Position numbers and translations under genes: made by a program. A DNA stretch of 7,749 nucleotides from Actinomycetota bacterium (GTDB lineage Bacteria; Actinomycetota; Acidimicrobiia; Acidimicrobiales; Ilumatobacteraceae), in contig RFTA01000023.1 of assembly GCA_009923685.1 (NCBI GenBank), forward strand, positions 1-7,749, given 5' to 3'. The notes beneath the pieces are model-generated. The model was not told the origin of the DNA and ran no database searches. It saw only the letters and a list, made by a program, of their open reading frames with translations. Of this stretch, positions 1 through 5,666 are shown piece by piece. Numbering within the stretch: the stretch's first letter is position 1; each line of letters starts with the position of its first letter.

Positions 1-1134
1 GGCCGGGCCGCGACCAAAAAGCGGGCTCCACCAATTTGCCCAAATGATTGCGGCGACATAAACGACGATGCTCATCGCCATCGCGGTGTCAAGGCCAGTC
101 GGCTGCACGAGACCTGCTTGAGTGACGACGATGTTGTAAATGAAAATGTGTGCCAAATAAATTGTCAATGTGAGTTGACCAGTTGTTTGCGCAACGCGCA
201 GACTAATTGAGTCATGAAACTTTTCGCACAAGATTGTGATTATTAAAAATACGGTGACGACTACGCCGAGCGACGCCAAAACATACAACACGCTGCGATC
301 AAACGGCTGAGTAGACACCAAGTGACGCCAGACGAGTGCGCTGCTAATGCCGTTGTCGGCATCTTTGCCAACGAGTGAGTTGACGATTGCGTTTGCAATG
401 TAGGCAAAGGCTGCGCTAACCACAGCTGCAATTAATAGTTTGCGACGAATTTTGACGATGTCTTGGTAGTTGCGACCGAGCAAGATGCCGGCGATAAAAA
501 ATGCCAACCATGGAAACAACGGATGTGTGTAATCAATAAATAGGCGAATCAACAAGTTGCGCGGTGTGTTTGGCGTGCTCGGCGAAAGCCAAGTTGTCAG
601 GTTGCCGGCGAATGACTGCTCAAGTCGCCACCATTGAATAACCGCTGCAGCCAATGTCGAAATTACGGCGAGTGCAATAAGTTTTCGCGCCGACCAAGTT
701 GCGATGATGCTGGCAACGACAAAATATGCGCCGTAGTAAGGCAAAATCGTGCCAGCCCATATCCATTCGATGCCGTAACCAAGTGTGAATAGAAAAAGTC
801 CACGGCGGGCGAGTCGCCATCGAGCCTCTGTGCGTGCGCGAGCAATTTCTTGTGCATCCTGGTGCGCGTTCGCACGGGCGACATCTTGCAACAACAACGC
901 AACACCCATGCCAGCGACCATCACGAAGCCGACCGGAAACGGATTCGCCAATGCACCTTCAAACGGGTGCCACCAGCGCTCAAAGACCGACGGTGCGGTC
1001 GTCGAACTGGTGCTTTGAAAATTCAAGTAGCCGTGATAGTTGAGCACGATGATGCCAAAGAGGGCGATTGTGCGCGCAACATCGAGCGAGGCGAAGCGCT
1101 TCTCAAGTTGGCGATCACTTGCGTGACTCGGCAC
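1..1134 (-). CDS. HGSNAT/DUF418-type multi-pass membrane protein, probable acyltransferase (C-terminus cut by window edge)
   Basis: A reading frame of 378 codons runs from a GTG at 1134 to the window edge with no stop. The N-terminus carries the pattern of the HGSNAT/DUF1624 group: RFASLDVARTIALFGIIVLN at residues 13-32, with an Arg before the first membrane segment and a His at 34. Further hydrophobic segments lie near residues 66-82, 112-125, 130-146, 152-166, 206-219, 232-250, 281-301, 321-337 and 350-366. The end, TGQLTLTIYLAHIF at 318-331 and WWSPLFGRGP at 368-377, resembles the DUF418 C-terminus, so only a few residues are probably missing. Relatives include YeiB-like proteins and heparan-glucosaminide N-acetyltransferase; most bacterial members have no assigned substrate. 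The start lies 2 bases after the stop of the racemase-like gene, which suggests translational coupling; a weak GGA stands upstream. Acylation of an exported sugar or glycan is inferred from family and context only. The family call is fairly firm, the reaction is not. Confidence 0.8.
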   Translation of the reverse strand, partial: MPSHASDRQLEKRFASLDVARTIALFGIIVLNYHGYLNFQSTSSTTAPSVFERWWHPFEGALANPFPVGFVMVAGMGVALLLQDVARANAHQDAQEIARARTEARWRLARRGLFLFTLGYGIEWIWAGTILPYYGAYFVVASIIATWSARKLIALAVISTLAAAVIQWWRLEQSFAGNLTTWLSPSTPNTPRNLLIRLFIDYTHPLFPWLAFFIAGILLGRNYQDIVKIRRKLLIAAVVSAAFAYIANAIVNSLVGKDADNGISSALVWRHLVSTQPFDRSVLYVLASLGVVVTVFLIITILCEKFHDSISLRVAQTTGQLTLTIYLAHIFIYNIVVTQAGLVQPTGLDTAMAMSIVVYVAAIIWANWWSPLFGRGPA

Positions 1135-1136
1135 TG

Positions 1137-1890
1137 TTAGATCCAAGAAATAATGTCGGGGTAGACGCGAGTGAGCGGTTGTTGTACGTCAACCATGTCG
1201 CCAGGCTTTGGCGCCACCTGATTAGCAGGCACAAACACCATCGACGTATGCATGTGTGACGGCTCGACGAGGCTAAGACGCGTTGAGTTGAAATGAAATG
1301 GACTCAACTCGGCACCGACAAGTTGCACGCCGTGGCTTGTGCCAGCGCCGACCATTACGAGAGTGCCATCTTGATGAAGCGTGATGTTGCGATAACCAAC
1401 AACGTCGCCGCTTTTTACTGGACGCGCATCAAGCACATCTGCGTTGAGTTCGAACATTGATTTGTCGCCAAGCCAAAGATGCGTGCCACTTCGAACGCGA
1501 ATTTCTCTGGCGACATGTGTCTTACGCAGATTGGCGAGGTTCTCGGCATCGATATGGCTGACGAGCCACGGCAAATTTGAGTCGACGCTCGAAATAATGT
1601 CGCTGATTTCGGCACCATGACTTTGCGCCGGCGAGGTTTTTTGCCGGTGGCAGAACCTTGCCGACGGGCGTGAGCACAAAGGCACGACAGTCGCTAGGCA
1701 CATCATTAGCCTCAAAAATTGTGCCAACGGCAATGTCACTCGACAATTTCTTGGCGTGCTCGATAAGTGTCGGGCGACCAAAACCATAGCCGTTGCCCTT
1801 GACGACAGGTATCAGGTCGCCGAGGCTGTTCGCAGTTTCAGAAACATGACGACCCCAAGCCGCAGAATCAACACTGAGTTGCAAAGTCAC
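1137..1890 (-). pseudogene. Alanine-racemase-like PLP barrel protein, frameshifted and internally shortened
   Basis: The N-terminal part reads in one frame from a GTG at 1890 (MTLQLSVDSAAWG), with the PLP-lysine motif PVVKGNGYGFG (Lys31, codon 1800-1798) and VGTIFEANDV, up to FVLTPVGKVLPPA. The C-terminal part lies in the +1 frame from about 1637 to the TAA at 1137: LPWLVSHIDAENL, RSGTHLWLGD, SGDVVGYRN, GAGTSHGV, EPSHMHTSMVFVP. The frames meet at an A6 run (1637-1642); removing one A would give a continuous 250-residue protein. From memory, actinobacterial proteins of this type (CKGNGYGFG variant, distinct from classical Alr) are about 340-370 residues. The segment between LTPVG and LVSHI, normally holding several barrel strands, seems about 80-100 residues too short. 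A single out-of-frame deletion would explain both defects; an assembly error is the main alternative. The classical role would be D-alanine supply for peptidoglycan, but substrates of this subgroup are uncertain. AAGG three bases before the GTG is a weak ribosome binding site. dedA ends 32 bases upstream and the next gene starts 2 bases downstream. Confidence 0.65.
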
Positions 1891-1922
1891 TGCCTTAACT
1901 TTACAGCCGTGAATTAAACGAA

Positions 1923-2540
1923 TTACTTGTCGCGCTTGCGCCTGTGCGCTACTGCGCGCACGAGTTCTATGACGACCGTTATCGAAAACGCTCCGGTGAA
2001 GGCGATCAAAAATGCCTTGGTGTGATTGTCGGCAAATGACTTTCCGCCGATGAAGCCAAGCAGTGATGCATATGTTGCCCAAATGCTTGCCGCGACAACT
2101 GCCCAACCGACAAACCATTTTCTGGGTTGTTGAGTCACGCCACAAGCAAGCGTCAACAGAGTTCGACCGCCTGGGATAAACCTTGCCGTAATTAACAACA
2201 AACCCCCGCGCTCATGAATCTGTTCGACGATGTTTGCGAGTTGCTTCGCGCCTTTTTCGGTTCGTGTGCGTCGCTTGACCACCCAGTCGCTGGCTTCACG
2301 GCCGAGAAAATAACTCAAGTTGTCGCCGACGAATGCACCGCTGGCACCACACAAAATCACGAGCGCAATCGACAAGTCACCTGCGCCAGCGGTAACACCG
2401 CCAACAATGACCAAAGTTTCGCTCGGCACGATCGGCAACACCGAGTCGAGCGTCGCGATCACGAAAATCACCAGATAAAACCACGGCGACGACGACGACT
2501 CTTTCAACCACTCAAAAAACGAATCAATTATCGCCAGCAT
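1923..2540 (-). CDS. DedA family (VTT/SNARE-associated domain) membrane protein
   Basis: This 205-residue protein has the family's usual length and its motifs. Asp32 and the stretch VLPIVPSETLVIVGG (34-48) match the acidic, Pro-rich re-entrant segment. GDNLSYFLGR (72-81) matches the G-x-x-x-YxxGR block, and RFIPGGRTLLTLACG (120-134) matches the F-x-R-x-x-PGGR block with its essential arginines. Membrane segments lie near 20-38, 43-66, 143-166 and 177-195, followed by a basic tail, AHRRKRDK. Family members are inner-membrane proteins; some bacterial ones translocate the carrier lipid undecaprenyl phosphate back across the membrane, while others affect membrane potential and drug resistance. 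Next to LCP and GT-C genes, carrier-lipid recycling is attractive but inferred. The ATG follows the upstream stop by only 4 bases, with no clear ribosome binding site, so coupled translation is likely. Its first 11 bases (ATGCTGGCGAT) equal those of the upstream gene. Confidence 0.9.
   Translation of the reverse strand: MLAIIDSFFEWLKESSSSPWFYLVIFVIATLDSVLPIVPSETLVIVGGVTAGAGDLSIALVILCGASGAFVGDNLSYFLGREASDWVVKRRTRTEKGAKQLANIVEQIHERGGLLLITARFIPGGRTLLTLACGVTQQPRKWFVGWAVVAASIWATYASLLGFIGGKSFADNHTKAFLIAFTGAFSITVVIELVRAVAHRRKRDK
2530..2540. repeat. 11-bp direct repeat, copy at the dedA start
   Basis: The plus-strand sequence ATCGCCAGCAT (ATGCTGGCGAT read in gene direction) is identical to positions 3734-3744. 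This copy is the first 11 bases of dedA. The flanking bases differ, so the match is exactly 11 bp. Confidence 0.75.
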
Positions 2541-2544
2541 CTGT

Positions 2545-3744
2545 CTAATCTAACTTGAGCGCAATTTGTAGATGGCGAGATTTAAGATTCTGCGGATGTT
2601 TCGGAAACACGATCCGCAGTGCAAAAATAAGCAACAACACTTGGAGCCAGGCGTAGATTGTGCCGTTCAATCTGAAAAAGTGTGGGAATAGAAACTCGTA
2701 CCCCAATTCATCTGAATTTTGGATCATGAAAAGCAACGTCAACAGATAGAAAACCTTCAGCTCAATTGTGGCGTATACAAACAGAGCAATAAGCGGCAGA
2801 ATCAACTGTTGTTGCGAATATGCCGGCGCAAACGCAACTATCGCCACCAAATAGACAATTAGTGAGTCAAATAGGGAACGCCGTCGCATCAACCAACCAA
2901 GTAACGCGACGAGTAAAACAAAAACTATTGAAATAGCACGATGTGCAAGATCATCAAAATTGGAGCCACGTATGATTCCTTCGTAGTCGGCGCCAATAAG
3001 CGTCATTAAAAGTCCAGAACGACCACGACGAGGAAAAATCTCCCCAACAAGAACCTCGATTTTTTCGAATGATGTCGCCCACGGTATAAATCCAGCGCAA
3101 AAGACCAGATAAGGAGTTACGAGTCGAGAAATTTTTTGCTTTAATATGCCTGGTCTTAGAAACAGCCAAATCGGAAAGAAGATGAGCACTTGTTTAATGG
3201 CAATACTTACACCAACAAGTATCAATCCAACCCAGTATGTTTTCTTGGCTTCTTTTTCGTCACAATTGGTCAAGACAATAATTGCGAATAGACCAGCACC
3301 GATTGCAATGTTGTCGAATTGATTGTGATAGCCGGTGATAATTATTGAGACTGGGTTTAGAAAGAAAAGAAGTGCTGCATAGTGTGAGAATCTGCGGGCA
3401 ATTATTGCGGCGATCAGTAAGTCAGCAAATGTGAGTACGAGGATGATTACCAGGCGAAAGATTTTTCGATTTTCAGGGAAAATACCTTGAATTAGATCTG
3501 CAAATCTGAGCAGGTACATCCATACAGGACCATACCCATAGGACTCTCCGCCCTCATAAAGATTTCCGCCGTTCCTAATTACTTCAGCGTGTCGAAGCCA
3601 AAAATCGAAATCACCATTATGTCCAAGAGATGCGACAGCAACTCTGGCGAGGGTGCCGACGATTATTGCTGCTAACCAAAGATATTTTTTAGGATATCGG
3701 TCAAAGTACGTTGACAGTTTTTTTACAGAGGCCATCGCCAGCAT
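2545..3744 (-). CDS. Polytopic GT-C-type glycosyltransferase-like protein (probable polyprenyl-phosphate-sugar dependent)
   Basis: This 399-residue protein has about 10-12 hydrophobic segments (roughly 21-38, 98-118, 122-138, 146-159, 170-196, 207-223, 268-286, 290-306, 311-342, 362-380). GT-C traits are visible. Asp45 and Asp47 in NGDFDFW sit in the first outside loop, where the catalytic acidic pair is expected. SYGYGPVW (68-75), FLNPVSIIITGYHNQFDN (128-145; compare the HGQFD motif of ALG6/PIG-M relatives), IKQVLIFF (183-190) and AYSQQQLILPL (308-318; compare the PQYLxWxLP motif) follow in the expected order. Such enzymes transfer a sugar from a polyprenyl-phosphate donor on the outer face of the membrane. 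Sugar and acceptor cannot be read from the sequence. It starts 9 bases after plsY and ends 4 bases before dedA. ATG at 3744 and ATG at 3735 (residue 4) are both possible; neither has a clear ribosome binding site. Two 60-base samples hold 23 and 26 G+C against 35 and 38 in the LCP gene, so it may be a later arrival. Confidence 0.75.
   Translation of the reverse strand: MLAMASVKKLSTYFDRYPKKYLWLAAIIVGTLARVAVASLGHNGDFDFWLRHAEVIRNGGNLYEGGESYGYGPVWMYLLRFADLIQGIFPENRKIFRLVIILVLTFADLLIAAIIARRFSHYAALLFFLNPVSIIITGYHNQFDNIAIGAGLFAIIVLTNCDEKEAKKTYWVGLILVGVSIAIKQVLIFFPIWLFLRPGILKQKISRLVTPYLVFCAGFIPWATSFEKIEVLVGEIFPRRGRSGLLMTLIGADYEGIIRGSNFDDLAHRAISIVFVLLVALLGWLMRRRSLFDSLIVYLVAIVAFAPAYSQQQLILPLIALFVYATIELKVFYLLTLLFMIQNSDELGYEFLFPHFFRLNGTIYAWLQVLLLIFALRIVFPKHPQNLKSRHLQIALKLD
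3734..3744. repeat. 11-bp direct repeat, copy at the GT-C gene start
   Basis: ATCGCCAGCAT on the plus strand, identical to 2530-2540 and 1204 bases away. This copy forms the first 11 bases of the glycosyltransferase-like gene, giving it the same first three residues (MLA) as DedA. The two copies bracket the low-GC gene. Confidence 0.75.
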
Positions 3745-3753
3745 GCGACGATG

Positions 3754-4347
3754 TTAGATGATGTCGGGTTCTTCGTGAGTTTTCAGACGGCGAAGATTTG
3801 GCAAATGTTTGACGATGATGAACCCGACCAGCGCAAGCGTCGCGGCAATCTCCCAACCTTCCGCGCCTTCGTAATAGATGCCGAACGGCAACGCAATCGA
3901 AATCGTCAATGAAGCAATCGAAGCTTTGTGCGTAGTTTTCGTCAACACGAACCACGAACTGAACAACACCAGACTGGTCAGCGGAAACAACACGAACATT
4001 CCGCCGCCGCCGCTCGCGACACCCTTTCCACCTTTGAACTTGCGCGTGACCGGGTATGAGTGACCGAGTATCGCCGCAAACAAACACAAATACGAAAGGG
4101 GATCATGTCGGTCGTCGGTGACGATCCACGCGAGCCCAACTGCAATTGCCGCCTTGGCCATGTCGAGCAAGAAAACAGCTAGACCCGTCTTCCAACCCAG
4201 ATTGCGAATCACATTTGATGCGCCAGGGTTGCCCGAGCCAACTTTGGTGATGTCAAGATTTTTTTTGCCGGCAACTATCGCCGCGCTCGGAAAGGTGCCA
4301 AGTGCATATGCGGCCGCGACGAGCACAATTGCGATAAAAATTTGCAT
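3754..4347 (-). CDS. plsY: Acyl-phosphate:glycerol-3-phosphate acyltransferase PlsY
   Basis: PlsY moves the acyl group of acyl-phosphate (made by PlsX) to glycerol-3-phosphate, giving lysophosphatidate, the first membrane step of phospholipid synthesis. All three family motifs are present: VGSGNPGASNVIRNLG (36-51), GHSYPVTRKFKGGKGVAS (95-112, the glycine-rich phosphate-binding loop) and KHLPNLRRLKTHEE (180-193, where Thr191-type variation replaces the usual Gly). Five or so membrane segments (2-25, 53-76, 86-98, 114-136, 146-185) and a length of 197 residues fit the family. GTG at 4350 directly precedes ATG at 4347; GAAGGGG at 4358-4352 lies 4 bases from the ATG but only 1 from the GTG, so I prefer the ATG. 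This is the only gene here behind a real gap (88 bases) with a strong ribosome binding site, so it may begin its own transcript. The glycosyltransferase-like gene follows 9 bases after the stop. Confidence 0.97.
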   Translation of the reverse strand: MQIFIAIVLVAAAYALGTFPSAAIVAGKKNLDITKVGSGNPGASNVIRNLGWKTGLAVFLLDMAKAAIAVGLAWIVTDDRHDPLSYLCLFAAILGHSYPVTRKFKGGKGVASGGGGMFVLFPLTSLVLFSSWFVLTKTTHKASIASLTISIALPFGIYYEGAEGWEIAATLALVGFIIVKHLPNLRRLKTHEEPDII

Positions 4348-4351
4348 CACA

Positions 4352-4358
4352 CCCCTTC
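4352..4358 (-). promoter_or_regulatory. plsY ribosome binding site
   Basis: GAAGGGG on the minus strand ends 4 bases before ATG 4347. It is the best Shine-Dalgarno match in the window and favours that ATG over the GTG one codon upstream. Confidence 0.7.
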
Positions 4359-4362
4359 GCTT

Positions 4363-4391
4363 ATGTTAGTCGTGCTTCAACTGAGCGTCAG
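4363..4391 (-). promoter_or_regulatory. Possible sigma-70-like promoter for plsY
   Basis: On the minus strand CTGACG (4391-4386, 4 of 6 to the -35 consensus) and TAACAT (4368-4363, 4 of 6 to the -10 consensus) stand 17 bases apart in the only sizeable intergenic gap. A start point 6-7 bases later would leave a leader of only about 9-10 bases, barely enough for the ribosome binding site. This is a weak call. Confidence 0.25.
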
Positions 4392-4435
4392 CGAGGCATT
4401 CGTTGTGAGGCAACCGAGTGCGACTCAGCGATTGG

Positions 4436-5659
4436 TTATCGGCACGCGGGGTCGTTTGGCGGCACAACACCGTCTGTCGTGCGTGCAATCGCCGGCAACG
4501 TAACCGAACCGATGCGATATGAAGCCAGCGCGAAGTTCGATGAGTTGTTTGCTCGCAACGAAGCACCTTGCGCTACAACTGGTGATCGCCCTTGAAAAAT
4601 CGCCAATACTTCTTGCATCGCGTCAGTCTTCAACGACGGAATCAGTACCGACATGTCACCTATTCGTTTCGGAGAAGAATCGATCGTGTATGTCGCAATC
4701 GATTGTGTGTTCAAGTCGCGCATCGCTTGGGCGAGAGTCAGCATGCCACGCGGGGTCAGTTCGTCGTCGGTGATCACGTTTTTAAGAGCCGCGTTCAGCA
4801 AATTGTTTGCCACCGACAAACTCTTTGAGCCTTTGTCGAGCGCCCGTTGCATTGAGCGCCGCAAAAAATCTTGTTGGCGTTTAATGCGACCAAGGTCGCC
4901 AGTGGGGTCTTCGCGCCACTCTTGTGTCGTCGGATCAAAATATCGATAACCAGATCGAGATCGAACGTATGCAAGGGCAGTGTCGCCGTCAAAATTGATG
5001 CATCCGGGCGTGGCGACATTGAAGCCGGTCTTTCGGTCGCGAGTCGGGAATAAAAACGGCACCTTCACACCGTCAACAGCGGTGACTATCTCTTTGAACG
5101 CGCAAAAGTTGATATTGACATAGTGATCGACCGGAATATCAAAATTTTCTTTGATTGTCGCGACTAGTCGGTTCGGGTCGGTGCTTTGAAATGCCGAGTT
5201 GATTCGGTTCTGGCGAGTCGTGCCGGCAATGTTGACCCACAAGTCGCGCGGAAACGAAAGTATCGCGGCTTGTTTTGAACTTGGGTCAATGCGAATGATC
5301 ATGATCGTGTCGCTGCGTTCACCAAAACTCGTGCGGTCACCGACACCGCCCGACGTTGCGCTGTCTGGGCTTGTGCACGCACCGTTGTCAGAACCTGTGA
5401 GCAAGAAGTTTTCAGCGTCGAGATTTTCAGTGTTTAGATCCCAGTCTGTGCCGAGTGGCGCCCCGTCATCGCTGGCGTTTGGCTTGGCGGGTTTGTCGAG
5501 AGTGACGACCAGACGATCGTTTAGCCGACCACTGATCCAAAACAAACCCAATGCACTCGTCACGAGGGCAAGAATCACGAAAATATTGAATGCGAGCACC
5601 AAATAGTGCAGTTTCGGCCGCGCGACAACGCCACTTTTTGCTCGTCTTGCCCGCGCCAT
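4436..5659 (-). CDS. LytR-CpsA-Psr (LCP) family cell-wall glycopolymer transferase
   Basis: This 407-residue type II membrane protein has a basic cytoplasmic start (MARARRAKSG), one membrane anchor at about 19-43, an Asp/Asn-rich linker to about 110, and an LCP domain from about 113 to 275. LCP hallmarks are SDTIMIIRIDP (116-126), LSFPRDLWV (134-142), NRINSAF (151-157), GDTALAYVRSR (225-235) and DLGRIKRQQDFL (255-266). These include the Arg and Asp residues that bind pyrophosphate and Mg2+ in solved LCP structures. The enzymes transfer glycopolymers such as teichoic acid, arabinogalactan or capsule from polyprenyl-pyrophosphate to peptidoglycan on the outer face. The insert SGYRYFDPTTQEWREDP (236-252) between YVRSR and DLGRI is typical, in my recollection, of actinobacterial LCP proteins. 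Cysteines at 95, 186, 220 and 406 could form disulphides. About 130 residues after the domain are not assigned. The ATG lies 7 bases after the valS stop without a clear ribosome binding site, so it is probably co-transcribed with valS. The polymer is unknown. Confidence 0.93.
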   Translation of the reverse strand: MARARRAKSGVVARPKLHYLVLAFNIFVILALVTSALGLFWISGRLNDRLVVTLDKPAKPNASDDGAPLGTDWDLNTENLDAENFLLTGSDNGACTSPDSATSGGVGDRTSFGERSDTIMIIRIDPSSKQAAILSFPRDLWVNIAGTTRQNRINSAFQSTDPNRLVATIKENFDIPVDHYVNINFCAFKEIVTAVDGVKVPFLFPTRDRKTGFNVATPGCINFDGDTALAYVRSRSGYRYFDPTTQEWREDPTGDLGRIKRQQDFLRRSMQRALDKGSKSLSVANNLLNAALKNVITDDELTPRGMLTLAQAMRDLNTQSIATYTIDSSPKRIGDMSVLIPSLKTDAMQEVLAIFQGRSPVVAQGASLRANNSSNFALASYRIGSVTLPAIARTTDGVVPPNDPACR

Positions 5660-5666
5660 GTTGTTT

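Noticed and set aside
1..1138. Several overlapping plus- and minus-strand open frames of 60-96 codons at the left end
   Set aside because: All are shadows of the open GTG-started DUF418-type frame (1134 to 1), whose membrane segments and motifs run without a break across the region.
1643..1787. N-terminal extension of the racemase C-terminal frame (start at 1787)
   Set aside because: These residues are the +1 reading of the segment that encodes VGTIFEANDV and FVLTPVGK in the other frame; they carry no family similarity.
1891..2145. Extension of the racemase-like N-terminal frame upstream into dedA (ATG at 2145)
   Set aside because: The added residues are an out-of-frame reading of the conserved DedA C-terminus; racemase similarity begins only at the GTG at 1890.
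4414..4428. Hairpin between the LCP gene and plsY as a rho-independent terminator
   Set aside because: The stem is about 6 bp including a G-T pair with a 3-base loop, and no T run follows on the minus strand.
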